From a virus: DNA of 22,837 nt. This document shows positions 7,646 through 13,425 of this stretch, one piece after another (the first letter of the stretch is position 1; each line of letters opens with the position of its first letter). Below the pieces are notes generated by a model, which worked only from the letters and a program-made list of their open reading frames with translations, was not told the DNA's origin and searched no databases. The stretch spans positions 1 through 22,837 of IMG/VR virus record IMGVR_UViG_3300009158_000214. The stretch is one strand, 5' to 3'. The translations under genes were made by a program, and so were the position numbers.

Positions 7646-7957
7646 TTAGCTTAAAATCTTTCTCCACCTCTGTTGAGACTCCCATGTATTGTTTACATAG
7701 TCATTTACTTCTTTCATAGCAGACTCTACTGTTTCAAATGCTATAGACTTACAGCCTACGTGTACAATACAGCCCCTGTTAAAGAACTGAATTCTAATTT
7801 CATACTCACGTAATACTTCTTGATTACTTGGTCTGTACTCTTTTGGTTCAGGAACTGGTTCAGTTGCTCTAGGTTGATTTACATAAGCTCGTTCAGCTTG
7901 GTTTAGATAATCTGCTCTAATAGCTTGGTCTAATGGTGGATTTTCTAAATGGTTCAT
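7646..7957 (-). CDS. Unknown protein, 103 aa
   Basis: A 103-residue protein. The first 48 residues are Pro- and Glu-rich and probably disordered (EPVPEPKEYRPSNQE). The second half looks folded, with strands EYEIRIQFFNRGCIVHVGCK and a helix FETVESAMKEVNDYVNN. This short beta-beta-alpha pattern resembles small phage proteins of unknown role. It is separated from the downstream tRNA-like element by about 140 bases of likely RNA. Confidence 0.78.
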   Translation of the reverse strand: MNHLENPPLDQAIRADYLNQAERAYVNQPRATEPVPEPKEYRPSNQEVLREYEIRIQFFNRGCIVHVGCKSIAFETVESAMKEVNDYVNNTWESQQRWRKILS

Positions 7958-8010
7958 TTATTTAGTTTTAATTGGTGACTGTTGTTTATTTTCTACAATA
8001 ATGCTGTTTT

Positions 8011-8028
8011 TGTAGGTTATAACCTACA
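8011..8028. promoter_or_regulatory. 18-bp perfect palindrome TGTAGGTTATAACCTACA
   Basis: A perfect inverted repeat without spacer lies 8 bases downstream of the GIY-YIG/HTH gene and about 55 bases upstream of gene 7646-7957. No T run follows it on the minus strand, so it is more likely a protein-binding site or an mRNA-stabilising hairpin than a terminator. Confidence 0.5.
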
Positions 8029-8035
8029 TTAAGCC

Positions 8036-8620
8036 CTATTCTATTGGTTTCTGGTGAGATTTACCAACTCTAATACAATCTAAGTTTCTAGTAAGTATAT
8101 CTACACCTTTTAATGCTGCTAAGTATTTCTTGACAGCTTCTACTGTTACATTGTTACCACCTTCACATAATGAAATAGTACTTCTACTAAGTCCAGCTTT
8201 TTCAGCTAGTTCATCCTGTGTAAGTTGTCTAGATATTCTTTCAGTTTTTAGTATGTTCCCTAAGTCAAGAATTACTTTTACTAAAGAATTAAACTTATCA
8301 TCATCATCCTGAGTTCTTATTCTATTAATAACATCAGGTAACAATAAAACATTAAAAAGTTCTGGATTTAGTTCATAGTGATAATCTATCCAATACTTTT
8401 CTCTTGCTGCTAGTTCTTCCAATAAAATGTCTTTCTCTATAACATCTATATGGGGAACTAACCCAAGCTGTTCTAACTGCTTAACCCATTCATTAACAGT
8501 TTCATTATGAGATTTTGTTAAGTGTTTAAGAGGTCTTTCATAACCTACTGTAGTCTTACCAATGTAATAGTATACATCATTTCTGGGGTCTCTGAGACCA
8601 TATATTAAGTTTGTCTTCAT
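8036..8620 (-). CDS. GIY-YIG nuclease-like domain fused to Xre-type HTH
   Basis: A 194-residue two-domain protein. Residues 4-95 resemble a GIY-YIG domain: I6-Y7-G8, then Y19-I20-G21-K22, R29 with PLKHL, and AAREKYWI with E74 as the likely metal-binding Glu. Residues 118-172 form an Xre/Cro helix-turn-helix (LKTERISRQLTQDELAEKAG, then LSRSTISLCEGG). The HTH would bind DNA as a dimer. The GIY-YIG part could cut DNA or serve only for binding if degenerate. Two near-palindromic sites upstream share CATAATACAATAT, one over the start codon, suggesting self-repression. Nuclease-repressor fusions of this kind resemble self-regulating homing or defence nucleases. Confidence 0.82.
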   Translation of the reverse strand: MKTNLIYGLRDPRNDVYYYIGKTTVGYERPLKHLTKSHNETVNEWVKQLEQLGLVPHIDVIEKDILLEELAAREKYWIDYHYELNPELFNVLLLPDVINRIRTQDDDDKFNSLVKVILDLGNILKTERISRQLTQDELAEKAGLSRSTISLCEGGNNVTVEAVKKYLAALKGVDILTRNLDCIRVGKSHQKPIE

Positions 8621-8635
8621 AATACAATATATGAA
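8616..8635. promoter_or_regulatory. Putative operator overlapping the GIY-YIG/HTH start codon
   Basis: TTCATA (8616-8621) and TATGAA (8630-8635) form an inverted repeat around an 8-base centre. The start codon (8618-8620) lies in the left arm. The inner 13 bases CATAATACAATAT recur exactly at 8708-8720. A repressor bound here would cover the start of its own gene. Confidence 0.5.
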
Positions 8636-8706
8636 ATATCATTCATTATACCAAATATTTTGAAGTTTTTAACTTAATGTATAGTTTTTAAGACATTTAA
8701 AATATT

Positions 8707-8722
8707 GCATAATACAATATGC
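8707..8722. promoter_or_regulatory. Second putative operator, GCATAATACAATATGC
   Basis: GCATA and TATGC arms surround a 6-base centre. It shares 13 consecutive bases with the site at 8616-8635 and lies 87 bases upstream of the start codon, in an AT-rich intergenic stretch suited to a promoter. The pair are candidate binding sites for the HTH domain encoded next door. Confidence 0.5.
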
Positions 8723-8784
8723 TTTTGAGAATAATGTGTCATTAATGATGGTTATATTATACATTTTGAGTGTTTTATGACTCA

Positions 8785-9138
8785 TTATATTTCAATAGTG
8801 TGTGTTGGTATAATTTCTTCTATTGTACCTTGGTACATAGGCATACGTTCTGTTTTGTTGATAAAATGTAATAGAATGTATAATTCTGCTATTTTATCAT
8901 AATCAACATCACCTGCAAATTCCTTCTTTGGAAATATCATCATATCTCCTGTGTCTATAAGAGATACTATTTCTTCTCCTCGGTTATCTTCAGACCATGT
9001 TTCTTCATGACTTCTAAAAAGTGTAGTCACTTCGTGTCCGTTTTTATTCATGTCCACTATAATATCATACTCATGGACAATTTTATTTTCAGTTTTGTAA
9101 TCGTGAGTGTTAAGCACTCTATACTTTTTTGGCTTCAT
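8785..9138 (-). CDS. Unknown protein, 117 aa
   Basis: A 117-residue mixed protein with KYRVLNTHDYKTENKIVHEY at the N-terminus, which looks like beta strands, then an acidic middle (ETWSEDNRGEE) and a helix DYDKIAELYILLHFIN at about residues 79-94. I recognise no domain. It follows the tmRNA terminator (9188-9217) by about 50 bases and precedes the operator region of the GIY-YIG/HTH gene, so it probably has its own promoter. Confidence 0.78.
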   Translation of the reverse strand: MKPKKYRVLNTHDYKTENKIVHEYDIIVDMNKNGHEVTTLFRSHEETWSEDNRGEEIVSLIDTGDMMIFPKKEFAGDVDYDKIAELYILLHFINKTERMPMYQGTIEEIIPTHTIEI

Positions 9139-9187
9139 TTGTTATGTTTTATAGTTGAAAAATCAGGTTAAAACTGACATAGTAGAT

Positions 9188-9217
9188 ATAAAAGAGACCC
9201 CTGTAAAAACAGGAGCC
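9188..9217 (-). terminator. Intrinsic terminator of the tmRNA unit
   Basis: On the minus strand GGCTCCTGT pairs with ACAGGGGTC (9209-9217 with 9196-9204, nine pairs including two G-U) around a TTTT loop, followed by TCTTTTAT. It lies 51 bases downstream of the mature tmRNA 3' end. Confidence 0.8.
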
Positions 9218-9267
9218 GTTTCAATCCGTACCCTAGAAAACTCTTGTTTCCCTGATCCTAAGATCTG

Positions 9268-9748
9268 TGGAGGTGGAGGGAGTCGAACCCTCGTCCAACA
9301 TTACTCCAAAAATACCGTTCTTACATGCTTTAGTCAAGGTATGAGCTGACAACTCATGTACTAAAGTCAGTGTTTAAGCTGACATTTGCACCGTAGTAGG
9401 GCCAACTCGAAGGTTAGATTCCACCACCTGGCTTCTAATGTTTTTAACGTCCTAATAATCCAGGGAATTTGGGACTGTGCTTTCTTTTTACATCATATAG
9501 TCTTGGATGGTCAGTGTCACAGGAAGACCCTATGTCTTTACAGGTTGCTGTTCTGTTGCAAGGCTATCAGCTGCCCCGGTTGACTAGGCTGCAATAGCTT
9601 CGTCAGCTCCAATGAATGCAAGCATGTCATCGAAGGTCCAAGTAGATAATTCTACGTTGTCGTTTGTTTGTTAACCAATTTGTTTGAGTATTGGCTACCT
9701 CTTGCATGTGATACTTACTTCATAGTGCTGTCAAAACCAGGCACCCCC
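9268..9748 (-). ncRNA. ssrA: Phage-encoded tmRNA (transfer-messenger RNA)
   Basis: The 5' end GGGGGTGCCTGGTTTTGACAG (9728-9748, minus strand) and the 3' end form the tRNA-like domain. GGGGGTG pairs with CACCTCC (9269-9275), discriminator A is at 9268, and a perfect T arm GAGGG-TTCGACT-CCCTC is at 9276-9292. Conserved tmRNA sequences are visible: CATGCAAGAGG near the 5' end and CTAAAGCATGTAAGAA near 9310-9330. CCA is not encoded (CAG follows). The resume codon is probably ACA at 9665-9667, aligned with the GCAAACGAC start of the E. coli tag. The tag frame begins TNDNVELS, ends GADEAIAA and stops at TAG (9584-9586). At 481 bases with a tag of about 27 residues it is longer than usual. It would free stalled ribosomes and tag their products for proteolysis. 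Confidence 0.93.
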
Positions 9749-9754
9749 ATAAAA

Positions 9755-9828
9755 TAGTCAAGATGGGATTTTCACCCATAACCTCCCACCTAAAATGATG
9801 GGGCTCTAAATGTTGGAGCTACTTGACT
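9755..9828 (-). tRNA. tRNA-Lys(UUU)-like gene with divergent D and T loops
   Basis: Minus strand, 74 bases. Acceptor AGTCAAG/CTTGACT has seven perfect pairs and discriminator A. The D arm is GCTC-CAACATTTA-GAGC and the T arm ATGGG-TGAAAAT-CCCAT. The anticodon loop is ATTTTAG with anticodon TTT (Lys), flanked by T33 and A37. Standard spacing holds throughout. Oddities: the D loop lacks the GG pair, the T loop lacks TTC, and the anticodon stem pairs best when shifted by one (CCCATC/GGTGGG). CCA is not encoded. It lies six bases upstream of the tmRNA 5' end, so both are likely processed from one transcript. Confidence 0.65.
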
Positions 9829-10088
9829 AAAATTTAGAAAAAGACCTGTATTTTTCATAAGAGCTTGAGCCCTTACCCAGGTATTGTGCACTGCTACTTT
9901 CTCTAAAAATATGTACAAATATAGTACATTAAGAGGACATACTTTCTAATTTAGAGATACATCTGACCTCATAGTTTCCATAAGTTCCCAATTCCCTGGC
10001 CATATCATCATGTGGGTTGGTATTATGGTGCCCCGTACGTACTGCTGATCTCACTTCTGTACTCATATGGCACTCCTAATCGTACTAA
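9829..10088 (-). other. Non-coding stretch with tRNA-sized stem pairs
   Basis: No convincing ORF. On the minus strand there are long inverted pairs: TTTAGAGAAAG with CTTTTTCTAAA enclosing about 50 bases (9834-9906), and TCTCTAAA with TTTAGAGA enclosing a 6-bp hairpin ATGTAC-TATATTT-GTACAT (about 9900-9957). Further up, GTGCC pairs with GGCAC near 10030-10075. These are tRNA-sized folds, but none shows a recognisable anticodon arm. They may be decayed tRNAs or leader structures of the tRNA-tmRNA transcript. Confidence 0.3.
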
Positions 10089-10367
10089 TTATTTTACTAT
10101 AATAGTTTTGAATGATTGTCCGGATCCTCTTGTTTCTCTAATTATAACTCCAGCTTTTTTAAGCTGGTCTAATATTCTACGTATAGTAGACGGGTCTACA
10201 TCACACTCTGAAGCTGCTCTGTTGACACTCACTGTAAGTGTATTGTCTATATCAGCATAGCTAGCTAAGTAAGCATAAAGTCCTTTGTCTCTCAATGAGA
10301 TATTTGGGTCTCTAACTACTGTGCTAGACACCATGCCATATCCATTTTTAAGTCGTGGGTTCTTCAT
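10089..10367 (-). CDS. Winged-helix DNA-binding protein, replication-initiator type
   Basis: A 92-residue protein. The N-terminal NGYGMVSSTVVRDPNISLRDKG followed by LYAYLASYAD is the signature of the helix-turn-helix module found in phage replication initiators and DnaD-like proteins. Residues 43-83 (VNRAASECDVDPSTIRRILD, then QLKKAGVI) form the recognition helix and wing. Proteins with only this module may act as regulators instead of initiators. It stands just upstream of the tRNA-tmRNA block, and its start follows the terminator at 10403-10428. The Arg at the start of the recognition helix region (R62, R63) would contact DNA. Confidence 0.82.
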   Translation of the reverse strand: MKNPRLKNGYGMVSSTVVRDPNISLRDKGLYAYLASYADIDNTLTVSVNRAASECDVDPSTIRRILDQLKKAGVIIRETRGSGQSFKTIIVK

Positions 10368-10402
10368 TTTACAAAATGTGAAATGTTTAGTTTACAAAAA
10401 AT

Positions 10403-10428
10403 AAAAAAACAGGGCTTCACCCACCCTG
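10403..10428 (-). terminator. Intrinsic terminator of the 10.4-10.7 kb RNA
   Basis: On the minus strand CAGGG pairs with CCCTG (10424-10428 with 10410-10414) around TGGGTGAAG, followed by seven T residues and another T-rich stretch. An alternative ACCCA/TGGGT stem overlaps it. Confidence 0.78.
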
Positions 10429-10694
10429 GGTGTATCACTACTAATCTTTGCAGCAGACTAGGTCTCCACATAAGTTAGATACAGGCCAAGAGGCCTAACG
10501 TGACAAGGAAGTGATTGGTTATTCACTATTACAGGTTATTTTTTCATCCCTGATTAGCCTAGATTCTTGTCTAGACACACGTTCATAGTTGATCAGTACC
10601 CTGAGTTGTTGGTTAGGGCAAGAACGTGCCCTTCAATCCCTACAGAAGTCATAATGACGACCGTAAGGTACTAGCTTTTGCTAGCCTCACCTTC
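10403..10694 (-). ncRNA. Putative structured RNA, about 290 bases
   Basis: The 290 bases between the ParB-like gene and the terminator hold no ORF. On the minus strand they contain a row of GC-richer hairpins: CTAGC-AAAA-GCTAG, GGGCA-CGTTCT-TGCCC, TCTAGA-CAAGAA-TCTAG and AGGCC-TCTT-GGCCT, then the terminator. Base composition is more GC-rich than in nearby genes. It may be an independent small RNA or a 3' extension of the ParB-like mRNA. It does not show RNase P or 6S RNA signatures. Confidence 0.5.
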
Positions 10695-11561
10695 TTAAAT
10701 ACCTTTAGAATAGAATGCATTTAAATCATCATCAGATGAATTAAGAAACTCTAAACGTGCAATGTTCTTCTTTAGATATGCTATAAACTTTTTATGATTA
10801 TAGTTATTATAGTTGTCATAGACAAACATAATGTAACTATTCACCAAACGTCTATTTGTAGTTCTGTCTTGTCTTGGTAACACTTTCAATACATCTGTAG
10901 TATAGTCCATTAGCTTAACTGCTTTCTCTTCAGAATTCACTTTAAACTTACCGGTCTTAAGTGTTTTAGATATATTTTCTGTTCTACCATGTAAAATACC
11001 TGCAATAGTACACATTTCTAAATCGTATGTGTTGAAATACTTAACCAGTGTTTTATAATCACCAGTAGTAAATGACCAAGCTTGTACATAATCAGTCATA
11101 GTCCAAGATTTACTGCTATTATTAAGCAAAGCTAATGACTCAATAAGCTCTTCATCGTTCTTTACGTCAATAGTAACATATGGAATGTCGTATCCCAATC
11201 TGATTAATGCATGATATAAATGCTGGCCATCTATGATGTAATAGTCTTTTACACCTTTGAAATCCAAATATGCTACAACCACTGGTCGTAATATACCTAA
11301 TTTCATAATACTTTCTGCCATCCTTGTCACATGAGCTGGCATAATTGCTCTGTTAACATTGTCTAAAGTTCTAAAACCTTTTTTAGCAGCTTTGCTTAAC
11401 CACTTAACATCAAACATCTTTTTTACAGTGGTTTTAATTTTTTGTATCACTGTTGGTGTTGTTTTTGCAACTTCAATGTCTGGAGTGATAAATTGTGCCA
11501 CTTTACGTTTTACTTGTGTCTTTTGTGTTGTTGTCGTTTTGTTTTTTGTAGTTTTTCTCAT
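10695..11561 (-). CDS. ParB/Srx-fold domain protein
   Basis: A 288-residue protein with a Thr/Lys-rich basic N-terminus (1-45). Residues 66-132 show the ParB N-terminal (ParB/Sulfiredoxin) fold: HVTRMAESIMKLGILRPVVV, then DYYIIDGQHLYHALIRLGYD, with DGQH at 111-114 in the place of the GERR nucleotide motif of chromosomal ParB. LLNNSSKSWTMTDYVQAW (145-162) follows as in other DGQH-type proteins. The rest is helical and basic. Such proteins bind nucleotides and DNA, and some are nucleases. A perfect chromosomal-type parS site lies about 4.8 kb away (16312-16327), but whether this protein recognises it is unknown. It is preceded by an A/T-rich leader with TTTAAAG. Confidence 0.82.
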   Translation of the reverse strand: MRKTTKNKTTTTQKTQVKRKVAQFITPDIEVAKTTPTVIQKIKTTVKKMFDVKWLSKAAKKGFRTLDNVNRAIMPAHVTRMAESIMKLGILRPVVVAYLDFKGVKDYYIIDGQHLYHALIRLGYDIPYVTIDVKNDEELIESLALLNNSSKSWTMTDYVQAWSFTTGDYKTLVKYFNTYDLEMCTIAGILHGRTENISKTLKTGKFKVNSEEKAVKLMDYTTDVLKVLPRQDRTTNRRLVNSYIMFVYDNYNNYNHKKFIAYLKKNIARLEFLNSSDDDLNAFYSKGI

Positions 11562-11597
11562 CTTTAAAAGTTTTTAGAGAATTAATAATGGGGTTTA

Positions 11598-11780
11598 TTA
11601 TCTATTTTGGTAGAATGAACCTCTATGGCCATATCTACTTCCTACTTTAAATTCTTGACACCATTTGATGTATTCTTTTGAATCAAATGGTCTTTCTGGT
11701 GGTAGTTTTGATTCAGGAAGTTGTTCTCCCTGAACTCTTCTACCAAATACTAATGTCGTTATGTAATACATAATTTTCAT
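11598..11780 (-). CDS. Small protein, 60 aa, unknown function
   Basis: A 60-residue protein starting MKIMYYITTLVFGRR. The hydrophobic start is short and followed by Arg residues, so it may be a weak membrane anchor. The rest is Pro-rich then basic, ending GSRYGHRGSFYQNR. No family is recognised. It lies 5 bases from the stop of gene 11786-11983, so the two are likely cotranscribed. Confidence 0.6.
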   Translation of the reverse strand: MKIMYYITTLVFGRRVQGEQLPESKLPPERPFDSKEYIKWCQEFKVGSRYGHRGSFYQNR

Positions 11781-11785
11781 GTTTT

Positions 11786-11983
11786 TTAAAATGATTCAAT
11801 CATTGGTAATAATTCAAGAGCTTCCATGTAAGATTTAGCCCATATCCGATACCCGTTAATGGTCCACATCTTTTTTCCATCAGCATGTTCTGCTTCAGGT
11901 GCTGGTTGCATACAATTCCAATCTATATCAGGTTGATCTTCTTTATTCATTTCATCGATGAGTAAATCCTTCATTCGTCCCAT
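11786..11983 (-). CDS. Small protein, 65 aa, unknown function
   Basis: A 65-residue protein. After an acidic N-terminal half (LLIDEMNKEDQPDIDW) comes MWTINGYRIWAKSYMEALELLP, a strand-helix pattern typical of small phage proteins that sense or bind partners. No function is known to me. The leader has CCTTTTAAAATTTAAAC directly before the ATG, one of the recurring A/T-rich leaders in this region. Confidence 0.7.
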   Translation of the reverse strand: MGRMKDLLIDEMNKEDQPDIDWNCMQPAPEAEHADGKKMWTINGYRIWAKSYMEALELLPMIESF

Positions 11984-12005
11984 GTTTAAATTTTAAAAGG
12001 TTAAA

Positions 12006-12044
12006 CAAAAAATGACACTCTGTTCTTCCCAACTTATAAGTGTC
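12006..12044 (-). terminator. Intrinsic terminator of the 12.0-12.2 kb RNA
   Basis: On the minus strand GACACT pairs with AGTGTC (12039-12044 with 12014-12019) around a 19-base loop, followed by ATTTTTTG. It lies just before the leader of the gene ending upstream at 12239. Confidence 0.6.
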
Positions 12045-12238
12045 GTGGCTGTCCCTGCAGGAGGCTTTCTGTTCTCCCGTGCTGTTTTGTCTAGGCAGGT
12101 TAGGTGGAGACATATTGAATTGTTGATTCCAGGATGCCCTCCTGAGTATAACCTTGTCATACTAGCAAACCTATACAGTTGTCACACTGTTTCCTATCAT
12201 GTTAGGCACATTAGGCAGTAACTACTTGCCTCGTATTT
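12006..12238 (-). ncRNA. Putative structured RNA, about 230 bases
   Basis: No ORF on the coding strand. Minus-strand hairpins include GGCA-AGTAGTTAC-TGCC just after the stop of gene 12239-12586, CAGGA-GGGCA-TCCTG near 12133-12147, and a CCTGCAGG palindrome near 12056-12063. The segment ends in the terminator. Composition is higher in G+C than the genes around it. It could be a 3' untranslated region with a regulatory fold or a separate RNA. Confidence 0.4.
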
Positions 12239-12586
12239 TTAATAAAGTTCATCTGGAATTTCTGGTTTACAATGTACTTGCCACCATTCTGAACCATCAT
12301 ATTCTGCTCTAGTCATCCATTCATTACTAGAACTGAACCATACAGTACCATCTAATTCTTGTCCACCAAATCCAGCATCATATTCAAAGTCAAGTTGTTC
12401 AAGAAATTCTTCCCAAGCTGTTTCATTATAACCCACTTTAAGAATTAGTTTTCTAGGTGCTGAACCTTCTTCATCATTCATAGCCCATAAACTACAAGGA
12501 CTGTAGTCTATTTTAACACATTTAACAGGTCTAGTACGAATAGAAGATAGAAACTCTTCTTTAGCATTTTGATTTCCTCTAGTCAT
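12239..12586 (-). CDS. Unknown protein, 115 aa, Trp-rich
   Basis: A 115-residue acidic protein with several Trp residues, including TVWFSSSNEWMTRAEYDGSE near residues 81-100, followed by WWQVH. It starts MTRGNQNAKEEFLSSIRTRP. Proteins of this WxxxxEYDGSEWW type occur in Bacteroidota phages with no assigned role. The start codon is preceded by AATTGTATT, the same CATAATACAAT word (plus strand) that overlaps the start of the GIY-YIG/HTH gene, so shared control is possible. Confidence 0.8.
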   Translation of the reverse strand: MTRGNQNAKEEFLSSIRTRPVKCVKIDYSPCSLWAMNDEEGSAPRKLILKVGYNETAWEEFLEQLDFEYDAGFGGQELDGTVWFSSSNEWMTRAEYDGSEWWQVHCKPEIPDELY

Positions 12587-12656
12587 AATACAATTAGTTT
12601 TAAAAGTTTAAATGGGTAGCCCTTTGATGTTATCTCCAGGCTTTCCCCATCTATAA

Positions 12657-12929
12657 TTAATTAGCCTCAGTTTTAAAAAACTTTTTGTTCCTTTCAACTT
12701 CATTCAGATCTTTGATTATTTCCAAGGCTCCATTAGGACCTTTCTCATTAGATATAACGTTCATAGTCAATAACTGACATGACATCACTAAATGATCAGT
12801 CTTTTCTTTAATTTCTTTAGCATTGCATAAAAGTTCTGCTTCTTTCAATTCATCGATTGATTCTTGAAGTCTTTCAATAACTTGTTCTTTAGACATCAGT
12901 GATGCCATAATGATTAACATTTCTTTCAT
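12657..12929 (-). CDS. Small helical protein, 90 aa
   Basis: A 90-residue helical protein with EQVIERLQESIDELKEAELL near residues 15-34, compatible with a coiled coil, and a basic end. The ATG at 12929 overlaps the stop of the upstream membrane-protein gene by four bases (ATGA), which supports this start over the internal Met at residue 8 or 12. It is probably a partner of the two small membrane proteins encoded just upstream. Confidence 0.75.
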   Translation of the reverse strand: MKEMLIIMASLMSKEQVIERLQESIDELKEAELLCNAKEIKEKTDHLVMSCQLLTMNVISNEKGPNGALEIIKDLNEVERNKKFFKTEAN

Positions 12930-13120
12930 TTGTTACTTTTTAAAAGTTTAATTTTGTAAAATTGTTTAACAATGATGTATAACATACCCAGAAATATCAA
13001 AGGTTCTATTACACAGAATACTAAAATGTTCATGTGTTTGTAACTCATACCTACAAACTTGGAAACGTGCAGTAGGATTTGGGCTAATACATCGTACAAT
13101 GAATTAATAATCTTGTTCAT
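12926..13120 (-). CDS. Small membrane protein, 64 aa
   Basis: A 64-residue protein with one clear hydrophobic segment, ILVFCVIEPLIFLGMLYIIV (residues 32-51), followed by a Lys-rich tail (KQFYKIKLLKSNK). This positive-inside pattern predicts a single-pass inner-membrane protein with a cytoplasmic C-terminus. A shorter amphipathic helix precedes it. The gene is 10 bases from the upstream membrane gene and overlaps the downstream gene by four bases. Confidence 0.75.
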   Translation of the reverse strand: MNKIINSLYDVLAQILLHVSKFVGMSYKHMNILVFCVIEPLIFLGMLYIIVKQFYKIKLLKSNK

Positions 13121-13130
13121 AATAATGAAT

Positions 13131-13349
13131 TTAAAAGATTTCTGAAAAATAGTCTTCGTACTTCATGTAATATTCCCGGGTTGGGAAAATAGGTATCCAC
13201 CATCCTAAGAATAGAGAATAACACATGAACCAGCTGTCACTAGAAATAACATTTCTATATTCAGTCCATAGTATGCCTATTGTAGATAGTAAGAAGAACA
13301 TACCCATAAATGTTCCTAAGTATATTAGGATTGCAGTGAGAGATTTCAT
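13131..13349 (-). CDS. Small membrane protein with two segments, 72 aa
   Basis: A 72-residue protein with two hydrophobic stretches, ILIYLGTFMGMFFLLSTIGI (residues 7-26) and MCYSLFLGWWIPIF (residues 42-55), and an acidic end YYMKYEDYFSEIF. It is likely a two-pass inner-membrane protein. Clusters of tiny membrane proteins in phage early regions often alter the host envelope or block superinfection, which is inference here. The leader CCACCTTTAAAAATT lies upstream of the ATG. Confidence 0.75.
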   Translation of the reverse strand: MKSLTAILIYLGTFMGMFFLLSTIGILWTEYRNVISSDSWFMCYSLFLGWWIPIFPTREYYMKYEDYFSEIF

Positions 13350-13379
13350 AATTAAATGAATTTTTAAAGGTGGAAAATA

Positions 13380-13413
13380 AAAAATTAAAATGCTTTACAG
13401 TTGTTACAGCATT
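13380..13413 (-). terminator. Intrinsic terminator after the S10-like gene
   Basis: On the minus strand AATGCT pairs with AGCATT (13408-13413 with 13389-13394), enclosing further TGTA/TACA-type pairing, followed by TTAATTTTTTATTTT. It lies 12 bases past the S10-like stop codon. Confidence 0.7.
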
Positions 13414-13425
13414 AACTGGCCTCTT

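Noticed and set aside
9386-9583. 65-codon plus-strand frame inside the tmRNA gene
   Set aside because: The tmRNA signatures on the other strand account for the sequence fully; the frame is a shadow.
9834-9906. Possible second tRNA upstream of the tRNA-Lys-like gene
   Set aside because: An 11-bp closing stem is present, but no anticodon arm and no T arm next to the acceptor can be built, so it is kept only as a structured stretch.
10403-10694. RNase P or 6S RNA
   Set aside because: The conserved RNase P words (GAGGAAAGTC, ACAGAAA) and the single long 6S hairpin with a central bulge are not present.
12012-12221. 69-codon plus-strand frame in the 12.0-12.2 kb non-coding stretch
   Set aside because: It lies opposite to neighbouring transcription, over a terminated hairpin-rich segment, and its Cys/Ser-rich translation looks like chance coding.
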